Origin: Lysinibacillus sp. FSL K6-0232
GTDB taxonomy: Bacteria; Bacillota; Bacilli; Bacillales_A; Planococcaceae
Assembly (NCBI RefSeq): GCF_038008325.1
Contig: NZ_JBBOYW010000001.1
Span: 1,850,001-1,914,000, forward strand
Length of the DNA: 64,000 bases
Direction: 5' to 3'
The notes beneath the pieces were generated by a model. That model was given only the letters and a program-made list of their open reading frames with translations, was not told the DNA's origin and made no database searches. Positions within the stretch are counted from its first letter, which is position 1. Each line of letters opens with the position of its first letter. A program made the translations under genes and the position numbers. Of this stretch, positions 1-10,524 are shown one piece after another.

Positions 1-620
<620 letters not shown>

Positions 621-621
<1 letters not shown>

Positions 622-649
622 GAATGGAGAAGAATCTCCATTCTTTTTT
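621..649 (+). terminator. Intrinsic terminator or attenuator between cas5 and cas3
   Basis: A perfect 10-bp stem (AGAATGGAGA at 621-630, TCTCCATTCT at 635-644) with a 4-nt loop is followed by a T run. It begins at the cas5 stop codon and ends just before the cas3 Shine-Dalgarno. It could reduce transcription of cas3-4-1-2 relative to the Cascade genes. Confidence 0.7.
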
Positions 650-666
650 GTAAAGGAGGATAGTAT

Positions 667-2922
667 ATGTTCAAAACATTATTAGCAAAATCAGCAAAAA
701 AAGACAAGCCCGCACAAACAATTGCGGAGCATACAAGTGAGCTGATTAAACAATGGGATTTATTTTGTAAAATATACCCTCGTGCATTGTCCGAGAAAGA
801 TAAGGAAATTTTATTACTCGCAGTAAAGTATCATGATGTAGGAAAAGCAAACACTAAATTTCAAAATAAAGTACGTGATATAACAGAAAGGATTAAAGAC
901 TTGCTCCCTGAAATTGCTGAAATCCCTCATGGCTATTTAAGTTGTGCATTCATACCAATAGATGATTTATTGGAACAATATAGTGAAGAAGAGGTTACTA
1001 TATTGATTTTAGCTGTTTATTATCATCATGAACGTGCAGAACAAAATTTTGATGATAGCCCTGAAGAGCTCGAAAAGGAATTAGAGCAATATATCCCGAT
1101 GTTGATTAAGGATTTTGACACATTTAATACAACAAAGGATATCGTTATTCGTGAAGAGCCTGTATTTGATTATGAGGAATTCACTGAACGCGAGTATCTC
1201 GAAAATAGTAACCACCTCTACCATTTCGTACGAATCAAAGGGTTGTTAAACAAAATAGACTATGCAGCGAGTGGGGGCTATGAGGTTGAAATCCCACCTG
1301 GTAATTTGCCGAAAAAGATGGAAAAATATTTTGATGATAATAACCATACAAGGAATGAGCTACAGGAACATTTATATGCTCATCAACAGAAGAACCACAT
1401 CGTTATTGCTTCGACAGGAATTGGAAAAACAGAAGCAGCTCTTTGGTGGCTCGGCGATGATAAAGGCATTTTCACACTACCACTAAAAGTGTCTATCAAT
1501 GCGATTTATGACCGATTAATTGAGAAGATTGGCTGTGAGAAAAAGAATACAGGGTTACTTCACAGTGATATGCATGCGGAGTATGTGAAACGTGCAGATG
1601 ACCAAGACTTAGATTTAATCACCGTCACACATGCCAAAAATTTATCAATGCCATTAACTGTAACGACTATTGACCAAATTATTGATTTTGTCGGTTTGTA
1701 TCCAGGTTTTGAAATAAAGCTTGCTACATTGTCCTACAGTAAACTGATTATTGATGAAATTCAAATGTATAGTCCACGATTAGCTGCCTTTATTGTACTA
1801 GGGCTGAAATATATTACGGATATGGGTGGCAAGTTTTTAATTATGACGGCGACATTACCACCAATTTTTGTAGAAGCGTTGGAGGAGTTAAAAGTCCCGT
1901 TTGTTAAGCCAGAAAAACCATTTTTAAAATATAATAAAAATAATGAAATGATCAAACGCCACTATATGCAAATTGTCGAAAGGGATTTAACAATTGAGGA
2001 AATTGTTAAGCATTCATTGAATCGAAAAGTGCTGATTATTGTCAATACCGTTATGAAGGCACAGCAACTATATCAGGAGTTTCGACATGCCAAAATAAAA
2101 GCCTCTTTATTACACAGTCGCTTTATAAGCAAACATCGTCAGAAAAAAGAAAAAGAAATTTTGAGATTGGGAGATAGAGATTGCTCTGATACAGGTATAT
2201 GGATTACGACACAGCTAGTAGAAGCCAGTGTTGATATTGATTTTGATATTTTGTTTACAGAGCTTTCAGATGCATCAGGATTATTTCAGCGAATGGGGCG
2301 TATTTATCGTGAACGGGATTACGTAGAAAATAGCCCGAATATTTATGTGTTTACAGGGGATGAGCTGCCATCGGGGATTGCCAATCATACCAAATCAGTT
2401 GTAGATTATGATATTTATATGCAATCAAAGAAAGTGCTATTGCAATATAACAATCAATTGATTGATGAGCAAACCAAAATGGATATTGTTGAGCAAGTGT
2501 ATAACAGAGAAGCGCTAGGTGAAGAGTGCAAATATATGAAAATATTCGATGAAACATTAAAGTGGTATAAAGATTTAATCCCCTATCAAGAAGAGCAAAA
2601 GCCAACACTGCGCGATATTCAAAATCAATTAGTGATCCCTTATACAGTATATAAAGATAATGAAACTGAAATAGAAGATATAAAAGATAGACTGTCAGAA
2701 AAATTACAATTGGAAGAACGAACTAATGCATTAATCAAGCTACAAAAATTTACTGTACCCATTGCGACTTGGGCATACGAAAATGCTAGGAAACGAAAAA
2801 ATGGAGAGATTTTTTCAACCATTAAAGTTGATTGCTATACAGAATATCCGATTATCACTTATAAATATACAGAGGAACTTGGTTTAATTTTTGAACATGA
2901 TTACGATGCGCTGTTCCAATAA
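667..2922 (+). CDS. cas3: Cas3 HD nuclease/helicase
   Basis: This is the effector nuclease-helicase recruited by type I Cascade to unwind and degrade target DNA. The N-terminal HD domain shows H22, H56-D57 in KYHDVGK, H88 and H120-H121. The SF2 helicase shows Walker A GIGKT at 251-255, the DEIQ box at 363-366, MTATLPP, and the C-terminal motif region QLVEASVDIDFD with QRMGRIYRE. All motifs look intact and the 751-residue length suits a fused HD-helicase Cas3. The AAAGGAGG site at 652-659 fixes the ATG. Cas4 follows after 24 bp. Confidence 0.96.
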   Translation: MFKTLLAKSAKKDKPAQTIAEHTSELIKQWDLFCKIYPRALSEKDKEILLLAVKYHDVGKANTKFQNKVRDITERIKDLLPEIAEIPHGYLSCAFIPIDDLLEQYSEEEVTILILAVYYHHERAEQNFDDSPEELEKELEQYIPMLIKDFDTFNTTKDIVIREEPVFDYEEFTEREYLENSNHLYHFVRIKGLLNKIDYAASGGYEVEIPPGNLPKKMEKYFDDNNHTRNELQEHLYAHQQKNHIVIASTGIGKTEAALWWLGDDKGIFTLPLKVSINAIYDRLIEKIGCEKKNTGLLHSDMHAEYVKRADDQDLDLITVTHAKNLSMPLTVTTIDQIIDFVGLYPGFEIKLATLSYSKLIIDEIQMYSPRLAAFIVLGLKYITDMGGKFLIMTATLPPIFVEALEELKVPFVKPEKPFLKYNKNNEMIKRHYMQIVERDLTIEEIVKHSLNRKVLIIVNTVMKAQQLYQEFRHAKIKASLLHSRFISKHRQKKEKEILRLGDRDCSDTGIWITTQLVEASVDIDFDILFTELSDASGLFQRMGRIYRERDYVENSPNIYVFTGDELPSGIANHTKSVVDYDIYMQSKKVLLQYNNQLIDEQTKMDIVEQVYNREALGEECKYMKIFDETLKWYKDLIPYQEEQKPTLRDIQNQLVIPYTVYKDNETEIEDIKDRLSEKLQLEERTNALIKLQKFTVPIATWAYENARKRKNGEIFSTIKVDCYTEYPIITYKYTEELGLIFEHDYDALFQ

Positions 2923-2946
2923 CCATTCATGAAGGGGTGAAAGCAT

Positions 2947-3459
2947 ATGCAATTTGAAGATTTGAAGGCAACTGGCTTGCAAGTTCAATATTTAAAAGTA
3001 TGCGAACGGAAGTTATGGTTACATGCCCATCAGCTCGGCTTTGAGGAGGAAGATGATCGTGTACAACAAGGGAAAGTGCTGCACGACACGTCCTATCAGC
3101 GTCAAAAATCGAAGGAAGTATTAATTGATAATTTGATTCGTATTGATATGATGGACAAGCATTATGTCGGAGAAGTGAAATCAAGCAGTAAAATGGAAGA
3201 GGCAGATAGGGCACAGCTTCTATACTATTTATTTGTTTTAGAACAAATGGGGATTTATCGAAAGGGGAAAATACACTATCCGAAAGAAAAGCGGGTAGAC
3301 GAAATTGAATTAACAGATAAAAATCGAGAAGAAATTCCACAATGGTTAGCTCAAATTCAACAAATTATTCAGCTAGACAAGCCACCAAAGAAGAAAAAAT
3401 TTAGGTATTGTACTAAATGTGCTTATTATTCTTTCTGTTGGGTAGGTGAAGAGGAATGA
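2947..3459 (+). CDS. cas4: Cas4 RecB-like exonuclease of the adaptation module
   Basis: Cas4 trims and selects prespacers for integration with Cas1-Cas2 in many type I-B systems. At 170 residues it has the expected size. The nuclease core is visible as H46, the acidic IDMMD stretch and GEVK (E76, K78). C19 with C155, C158 and C164 form the iron-sulfur cluster set. The GAAGGGGTGA ribosome site precedes the ATG. The stop overlaps the cas1 start in an ATGA overlap at 3456-3459, indicating translational coupling. Confidence 0.95.
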   Translation: MQFEDLKATGLQVQYLKVCERKLWLHAHQLGFEEEDDRVQQGKVLHDTSYQRQKSKEVLIDNLIRIDMMDKHYVGEVKSSSKMEEADRAQLLYYLFVLEQMGIYRKGKIHYPKEKRVDEIELTDKNREEIPQWLAQIQQIIQLDKPPKKKKFRYCTKCAYYSFCWVGEEE

Positions 3460-4442
3460 AAAATGTCTATTTATTTAATAATGGAAGAATCCAGAGAAAA
3501 GATTCTACGATTTCTTTAGTGCTAGAGGATGGCACAAAAAAAGCATTACCAATCGAAAATACAGAAAACCTTCATGTATTTGCGGAGATGGACTTTAATA
3601 CCTCTTTCTTTAACTTGATGAATCAAAAAGATGTTAACATTCATTTTTATAATTACTATGGCTACTATTCTGGTAGCTATACACCTCGAAGAAAAAAAGT
3701 GGCGGGCTTTCTTGATGTCCAGCAGGCTGCACATGTGCTTGATTTGGATAAACGATTATATATCGCACAGCAGTTTATCTATAGTGGCGTTCACCATATA
3801 TTGCGCAATGTTCGGCGATACAAAGAGGAAGTCGAGCCATTCATCAATGAAATTGAGCAATTAAAGAGCCAAGTCGCTGAGGCTTGTGACATCCAAACTT
3901 TAATGGGAATTGAGGGGAAAATTCGCTTTACTTATTACCAATGCTTTAATTCGGTTATTAAAAATCCTGATTTCCAATTTACAAAACGAGAAAAACGTCC
4001 ACCAACCAACCCTATCAATGCACTTATTTCATTTGGTAATAGTTTGATGTATACAGCTGTACTATCTGAAATGTATAAAACACAACTTAATCCAACAATT
4101 AGCTATTTGCATGAGCCAGGTTCACGAAGATATTCGTTGTCACTAGACTTAGCAGAAATTTTCAAACCATTAATAATGGATAATTTGATTTTTATGTTAA
4201 TTAATAAAAAGATGATTCGTGCGGAACATTTTGAATATGTTGAAGAGCATATTTGCCTGTTAAATGAAATGGGGCGTAAAATTTTTATCGCCGAATTTGA
4301 AAAACGCATGAACACAACAGTTAAACATCGAAAATTAAACAGACAAACGTCATATCGTTTTTTAATTCGATTAGAATGTTATAAGCTCATTAAGCATCTA
4401 ATTGGAGATGAAGATTATAAAGCATTGAAGGCGTGGTGGTAG
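3456..4442 (+). CDS. cas1: Cas1 CRISPR integrase
   Basis: Cas1 is the metal-dependent integrase that inserts spacers at the leader-proximal repeat. The 328-residue protein keeps the catalytic set: E153 in GIEGKIR, H219 in YLHEPGSRR, and acidic residues D231 and E234 in SLSLDLAEIF. It overlaps cas4 by 4 bp and is separated from cas2 by a single base, so cas4-cas1-cas2 form one translational unit. The adaptation module therefore appears intact. Confidence 0.97.
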   Translation: MKNVYLFNNGRIQRKDSTISLVLEDGTKKALPIENTENLHVFAEMDFNTSFFNLMNQKDVNIHFYNYYGYYSGSYTPRRKKVAGFLDVQQAAHVLDLDKRLYIAQQFIYSGVHHILRNVRRYKEEVEPFINEIEQLKSQVAEACDIQTLMGIEGKIRFTYYQCFNSVIKNPDFQFTKREKRPPTNPINALISFGNSLMYTAVLSEMYKTQLNPTISYLHEPGSRRYSLSLDLAEIFKPLIMDNLIFMLINKKMIRAEHFEYVEEHICLLNEMGRKIFIAEFEKRMNTTVKHRKLNRQTSYRFLIRLECYKLIKHLIGDEDYKALKAWW

Positions 4443-4443
4443 G

Positions 4444-4707
4444 ATGTATGTACTAATCGCTTATGATGTGGATGTAAAGCGTGTAGGAAAAGTTCATAAA
4501 GTCTTGAAAAAGTATTTAACATGGACACAAAATTCCTTATTTGAAGGCGAAATTACAGAAGGGCTTTTAAAGCAATGCTTAGCTGAGCTCGCCACAAAAG
4601 CCAATCCCAATGTCGATTCTATTTATGTCTATCGAATTGCTAATCCAAAAAATATGAAAAAAACGGTCTACGGTGTAGAAAAAGATTTTGAAAGCATGTT
4701 TTTATAG
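4444..4707 (+). CDS. cas2: Cas2 CRISPR adaptation protein
   Basis: Cas2 dimers hold two Cas1 dimers in the spacer-integration complex. The 87-residue ferredoxin-fold protein begins MYVLIAYDVD, with the conserved aspartate at residue 8. It starts one base after the cas1 stop. It is the last gene of the operon and is followed by a very strong hairpin terminator, so the array has its own transcription. Confidence 0.95.
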   Translation: MYVLIAYDVDVKRVGKVHKVLKKYLTWTQNSLFEGEITEGLLKQCLAELATKANPNVDSIYVYRIANPKNMKKTVYGVEKDFESMFL

Positions 4708-4723
4708 AGAGTGCATAAGACAT

Positions 4724-4784
4724 AGAGAATCTATTGGATTCAACCGATGCTTATCAAAGTGGAATCCAATAGATTCTCTTTTTT
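4724..4784 (+). terminator. cas operon terminator
   Basis: A perfect 18-bp stem pairs 4724-4741 with 4762-4779 across a 20-nt loop and runs into six T residues. It should end cas transcription before the CRISPR leader. Confidence 0.85.
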
Positions 4785-4973
4785 AGAAGATTGCAGTGAA
4801 TCATTTTTTAACACAAAACCACTTCAAAGCACACCATATCTAGCTTTACGGCACATTAATGTCAAGGACGAATTTTTCAATTACCGATTGACTGCAAATT
4901 ACTTAAATTCACGGCTACCCCCACCCCGCCAAACCATTGAAAAATAAGGGTTTTTTCATTATGATTAAGGTGG
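4785..4973 (+). promoter_or_regulatory. CRISPR leader with array promoter
   Basis: This AT-rich 189-bp segment between the cas2 terminator and the first repeat is the leader. TTGAAA at 4937-4942 and TATGAT at 4960-4965 are separated by 17 bp, a near-consensus SigA promoter. The predicted transcript starts about 7 bp after the -10, at or just before the first repeat at 4974. A 66-codon open frame here spans the terminator and is not considered a gene. Confidence 0.75.
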
Positions 4974-7198
4974 GTTTTCTATTAACTATGTGGAATGTAA
5001 ATGGTAAAGTAAATCACGCAAAATGGCGCAAGAGTCATAGTTTTCTATTAACTATGTGGAATGTAAATTTTTTTTTGGGAACGCAAAAAAGCGCGTGCAT
5101 CGTAGTTTTCTATTAACTATGTGGAATGTAAATAAATTCGTGCCCGTCAGGTCTGTCATAAAATTCTGTGTTTTCTATTAACTATGTGGAATGTAAATCT
5201 TCCTCAACTGTGGAGGGCAACGAGGAATTAATGCGTTTTCTATTAACTATGTGGAATGTAAATATTGCTACTGATAGTTGATATGCAGGATCAGATTCCG
5301 TTTTCTATTAACTATGTGGAATGTAAATGTTTATCTAAAGGAGTGCAATCGCACACCTGAAACAGTTTTCTATTAACTATGTGGAATGTAAATGTCGGTC
5401 TTGTTCATTGGCTGTATCAGCCATTTGGCGTTTTCTATTAACTATGTGGAATGTAAATCATTATTATGCATAACCGTACTCGGCGTGAGAAATGTTTTCT
5501 ATTAACTATGTGGAATGTAAATCCTACGTCCGCGACTGTCGATAATCGCAACGTCTGTGTTTTCTATTAACTATGTGGAATGTAAATGCGGTAAAGATAA
5601 GGACGGAGAAAGCGAAGGCGACCGCGTTTTCTATTAACTATGTGGAATGTAAATTGGGATAAAGCCTGGAAGTGGCATAAAGACCAATCGCGTTTTCTAT
5701 TAACTATGTGGAATGTAAATTTTCGAATCGTTCAACATCTAGCCCAAGCGCACGGCGTTTTCTATTAACTATGTGGAATGTAAATTTTGCTCGATGAATT
5801 GCGCTGCTAATTCTGCGCCTGTTTTCTATTAACTATGTGGAATGTAAATTTCTATTACAGGAAAGATGGTTTAGGAAATGTTTGGGTTTTCTATTAACTA
5901 TGTGGAATGTAAATTGTAATGGCTCGATAATATCTAGTATTGGAAATTCGTTTTCTATTAACTATGTGGAATGTAAATCGTACGTTGCTTTGTCGCAAGC
6001 TTCATACGGTGCTGTTTTCTATTAACTATGTGGAATGTAAATTTTCGTTTAAATACGAGAACTGGCGCGCTAGTAATCGTTTTCTATTAACTATGTGGAA
6101 TGTAAATAAAGCAAAGGAGAAAACTCATAACATTCCGTGGGGGTTTTCTATTAACTATGTGGAATGTAAATTGTAATAGGTTGGATCCACTACAACGAAA
6201 TCTGCGTGTTTTCTATTAACTATGTGGAATGTAAATTTCGTCACGCGGTAATTAATAATCGTATGCAAGTCGGTTTTCTATTAACTATGTGGAATGTAAA
6301 TTCGACCGGCATTGTTTCCGAATGTCTTGCCGATACAGTTTTCTATTAACTATGTGGAATGTAAATCACCATTAGGATTACTACCTGAGTTGCCCGCACG
6401 CCCGTTTTCTATTAACTATGTGGAATGTAAATAATCAAAAAGGTTGGTATGCTACTGATTCGGATTTAGGTTTTCTATTAACTATGTGGAATGTAAATAC
6501 TTAGCACTCGCAGAGTTAGCGCGTGACTTTAGCGGTTTTCTATTAACTATGTGGAATGTAAATTATTATCCTTTGGCGTAATTCTATTAGATTGCGATTG
6601 TTTTCTATTAACTATGTGGAATGTAAATTTAGTCATTCCTTGTATGATACGGTTGCAGAACCAGTTTTCTATTAACTATGTGGAATGTAAATAATACAGA
6701 AAAACAAGCAGATGAATTTTGGGAAAAGTTTTCTATTAACTATGTGGAATGTAAATCGGCAACGGTGAAAGGCTCAAGTCAAAACGTTCATAAGTTTTCT
6801 ATTAACTATGTGGAATGTAAATCTTGATGTTTTATCAGTAACCGCACCTGTCGTTGAGTTTTCTATTAACTATGTGGAATGTAAATCTCGTTTGAGTGAC
6901 TTAATTGTTTATTGAATTTCTACGTTTTCTATTAACTATGTGGAATGTAAATATTTTTATGATAAAAAAGGCGAAGCGGGCTATATAGTTTTCTATTAAC
7001 TATGTGGAATGTAAATGTAACAGTAATCCAAGCGCGATACCGCAACTCTTTGCGTTTTCTATTAACTATGTGGAATGTAAATATTACTTCCAAAATGTTA
7101 ACATACCCCCCTATCCAGTTTTCTATTAACTATGTGGAATGTAAATCTAGGCAACGTAACCGTTAAAAAGTCCAATCCGTTTGTTTTCTATTAACTAT
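4974..7198 (+). CRISPR. CRISPR array, leader-proximal half
   Basis: There are 34 complete 29-nt repeats that begin GTTTTCTATTAACTAT and end GTGGAATGTAAAT. The first starts at 4974, 5040 and 5105 follow, and the last complete one starts at 7118. The 35th, at 7183, is cut after 16 nt by the insertion sequence. Spacers are about 35-38 nt, giving 34 in this half. The repeats look identical, consistent with an active leader end. Transcription runs on the plus strand from the leader, so AAAT is the crRNA handle side. Confidence 0.98.
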
Positions 7199-8368
7199 AT
7201 ATACGGTGAAAGAAAATTAGAGTTTCAAGCACAGCCTATTCACCGTATTTTCAGGTGTTTGATTAATCATTTGGATAAAGCCTTGGACAGCACGTTGAAT
7301 CTTTCCGACATTTGAGTAAAAGACATTGTGGATCACCGTTGTCTTCATCCATTTCCACAGTCCTTCGATTAAATTTAAATTGGGACTGTACGGCGGAAGG
7401 AACAGAAATTCAAAGAAATCTTGATACTTTTCTAAAAATGGTTGAATCAATTTCGCATGGTGTATGCGCGCATTGTCTAATACCATCACGATGCGTTCAT
7501 TCGGATAACGAGCGATGACTTTTTCTAAAAAACTTAGGAATTCAACAGCGGTATATTGTTCTTCTTGCACGCAAAATACATCGCCCGTTTCGTAATCCAA
7601 TGTACCAATTAGCTTAACCCCTTGATGTCGGCCATATGTTGGAATGATTTTTTGTTGACCTTTAAGAAACCACGTGTTGGAAATCGCTTGGTAATCACGG
7701 ATCATTGACTCGTCTTCAAATAAAATACGATCAATTTGACCATGAATTAGTTTTTTTTCGCCTGTTCAAATTTTTCAAGGAAAACTGCTTGTTTGAGGGG
7801 GTCTGCTTTTTCCAATGTATACGTTGGTTTCGTATAACTTAAACCAAGACGGTACAATAAATCACGTGTCCCACGTACAGAAAAAGACACACCAAATGTT
7901 CGCTCAATCCAATCGCGAAGAAGAGGCGCTGTCCAGTTCATTTCAACGGGAAAACCAGCATCTTTAGGCGTTTGGTTGACAATTGTCGCGACGACTCGTG
8001 CTTCTTGTTCAGCCGTTAAATGACGCTTTCGACCAGGTTGTTTTTTACGTCCAAGTCCAGCGATCCCTTTTTCACAATAAGCTTTGCGATAATTGAACAG
8101 CGTCGCTAAAGAAAGACCTGTATAGTCGACAATTTTTTCATACGATTCGCCGGAAAGTAACATATAAATCACTTGGTAGCGAACGAACATTTTATGATTG
8201 TTTTCTTCTTTCATGACAAGCTTTAATTCTTCTAAAGCAGCAGGAATTTGTTCTTCAGGAATTAGGACAATTTTACGCATCATTTTTCTCCGTTTCATAT
8301 CTATTAAGAATAGTATACAGGAAAACGAAGAAAAAGAGTGTAAGTCTAAAAGTTAATCACCTTATATA
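7198..8368 (-). mobile_element. IS630-family insertion sequence inside CRISPR repeat 35
   Basis: The element is about 1,171 bp with terminal inverted repeats TATATACGGTGA on the left and TATATAAGGTGA on the right when read inward. It is flanked by TA at 7196-7197 and 8369-8370, the TA duplication typical of IS630/Tc1-mariner elements. Deleting it with one TA copy restores an intact repeat. The exact ends are ambiguous by a few bases because of the TATATA runs. Its transposase is antisense to the array. Confidence 0.93.
7217..8283 (-). CDS. IS630-family transposase, two frames joined by likely -1 frameshift
   Basis: Frame A (down to 7747) encodes the DNA-binding half with helix-turn-helix segments (YEKIVDYTGLSLATLFNYRK) and ends EQAKKN. 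Frame B encodes the DDE catalytic half: FEDES, VLDNARIHH and LPPYSPNLNLIEGLWK carry the D, D and E. The frames meet at eight A residues (7751-7758) forming the heptamer A-AAA-AAC, a classic -1 slippery site, and the -1 product continues LIHGQIDRILFEDES without a gap. The AUG set at 8280/8283 follows GGAG. Programmed frameshifting explains this better than decay. Confidence 0.85.
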
Positions 8369-10331
8369 TATGTGGAATGTAAATACATTTATTGAAACGT
8401 GACCACTTGAAACCGTTTGAGTTTTCTATTAACTATGTGGAATGTAAATTTTTATCTTCATATTTATCGAACATTCCTAAACATTCGTTTTCTATTAACT
8501 ATGTGGAATGTAAATCAATGCTATCAGCGTTATCCTTATCAATTAAGCTAGGTTTTCTATTAACTATGTGGAATGTAAATTTTAGGTAGCTCTTTTTATT
8601 GTGTTGATAAGATATGTTTTCTATTAACTATGTGGAATGTAAATCTAGTTACATTCGCTGAAAAGTGTATTAAGACAAATGTTTTCTATTAACTATGTGG
8701 AATGTAAATCTAAATTCTGCACCTTTACTCATGTCATCATTATCAGTTTTCTATTAACTATGTGGAATGTAAATAATCTTTTAGCTGTTTCGTCGATTAA
8801 TGCGTTACGCGTTTTCTATTAACTATGTGGAATGTAAATATTTTTGCTCAACTTCATCTTCCGATTGTCCTAATTGTTTTCTATTAACTATGTGGAATGT
8901 AAATGCCTGAACCGCAGCCTGATCGTTCTTTATTGTAATTCGTTTTCTATTAACTATGTGGAATGTAAATGTGTCATTCAGTAACTCATTTCCTCTATCC
9001 ATCATCCGTTTTCTATTAACTATGTGGAATGTAAATAATCAGAATTTAGACTTAAATACTGGTTCAATCATGTTTTCTATTAACTATGTGGAATGTAAAT
9101 TCTTTTAATACTTCCACTGTTGATTTATGCCCTAGGTTTTCTATTAACTATGTGGAATGTAAATTGTTCTTACCTACTAAAATATTCTCAATGCTATAAG
9201 GTTTTCTATTAACTATGTGGAATGTAAATCTTAAAGATGACTTAGCATCACTTGCAGATGTAATTCGTTTTCTATTAACTATGTGGAATGTAAATCTTTT
9301 AATTTATGGAAAGCCACCCTTGTCCTAGAACGTTTTCTATTAACTATGTGGAATGTAAATTTTTCAATCTATTGACACATCATTATCATCAAGTGCAGTT
9401 TTCTATTAACTATGTGGAATGTAAATATAAATTATTTTTTTCAAATGCAGAAAGAGTATCAGTTTTCTATTAACTATGTGGAATGTAAATGATACTTATT
9501 GGTTACTTGTGCTGAATCATCCAAAGGTTTTCTATTAACTATGTGGAATGTAAATTCTTTGGGCTTGATTCATATAAAAATAATCTACATAGTTTTCTAT
9601 TAACTATGTGGAATGTAAATGACAACATATGTGTCTGCCACTCCATATTCGCATAGGTTTTCTATTAACTATGTGGAATGTAAATCAAAATCGTGAGCGC
9701 TACTTCATGGTAGGGATACGCGTTTTCTATTAACTATGTGGAATGTAAATCATTAACAAAAATAGACAAGTTTTAGGGTTGGAACCAGTTTTCTATTAAC
9801 TATGTGGAATGTAAATCGCTTAGGCTTATCTGTAGCATCTGCGCCCGGTACGTTTTCTATTAACTATGTGGAATGTAAATTTTGAAAAACAACTTAATGA
9901 ATATTTACGCATGGAGTTTTCTATTAACTATGTGGAATGTAAATTTTAATCGAAATGCTTGGCATTGTGGGGACGGTGGAGTTTTCTATTAACTATGTGG
10001 AATGTAAATAGCGTAATACTTGCGGGTATGCCTGTTTCTTTTTGTGTTTTCTATTAACTATGTGGAATGTAAATAATTGAGTTTCGCTTTCTTTAATACT
10101 CAGGTTCAATGTTTTCTATTAACTATGTGGAATGTAAATTAAGCATCTTTTAAGCGTTGTGCATTTCCAGTATCAGTTTTCTATTAACTATGTGGAATGT
10201 AAATCGAATATCACATTGTGGAAGGCAAATGCATATGCCGTTTTCTATTAACTATGTGGAATGTAAATCCTTTCTGAATCTATAATAACATTGTTTCGGA
10301 AGTGTTTTCTATTAACTATGTAGAATGTAAT
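8369..10331 (+). CRISPR. CRISPR array, leader-distal half
   Basis: The right part of the interrupted repeat (8369-8384) is followed by 30 further repeats starting at 8421, 8487, 8552 and so on to 10304, giving 30 spacers. Repeats look identical except the last at 10304, which has a G-to-A change (TAGAATG) and loses one base near its end. Period and orientation match the proximal half, so this is one array split by the insertion sequence rather than two arrays. Confidence 0.97.
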
Positions 10332-10368
10332 AGCGAGGCGGCAATTATTGTGTTTGAAGCTTCCAACG

Positions 10369-10453
10369 GTTTTAAAGGAAATGTAAATGCCAACGGGCGA
10401 CACAGCGATGGTTATTGGTATGTGGTTTTCAATTATCCAAGTGGAATGTAAAT
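10369..10453 (+). repeat. Two decayed terminal CRISPR repeats
   Basis: A 20-nt remnant at 10369-10388 keeps GTTTT at one end and GGAAATGTAAAT at the other, with 9 internal bases lost. It starts exactly 65 nt after the repeat at 10304. A second at 10425-10453 matches the consensus at 25 of 29 positions, and the 56-nt step equals 65 minus the 9-nt deletion. These mark the old, unselected trailer end. Confidence 0.85.
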
Positions 10454-10524
10454 CATTGAATAATTATCAGTGTGTTCGGTATATAAATAGGGTATGACTA
10501 TTTTTATGCTGAAGGAGCGTGTGT

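Noticed and set aside
2927..3340. 137-codon minus-strand frame over cas4
   Set aside because: Antisense shadow of an unmistakable cas4; composition not protein-like.
4747..4947. 66-codon frame after cas2
   Set aside because: It begins in the loop of the cas terminator and covers the leader; no ribosome site.
5837..6176. Open frames of 62 and 78 codons within the CRISPR array, and similar ones at 8392-8589 and 8823-9005
   Set aside because: They are translations of the repeat itself (recurring FSINYVECK or LLTMWNVN) and spacers, with no ribosome sites.
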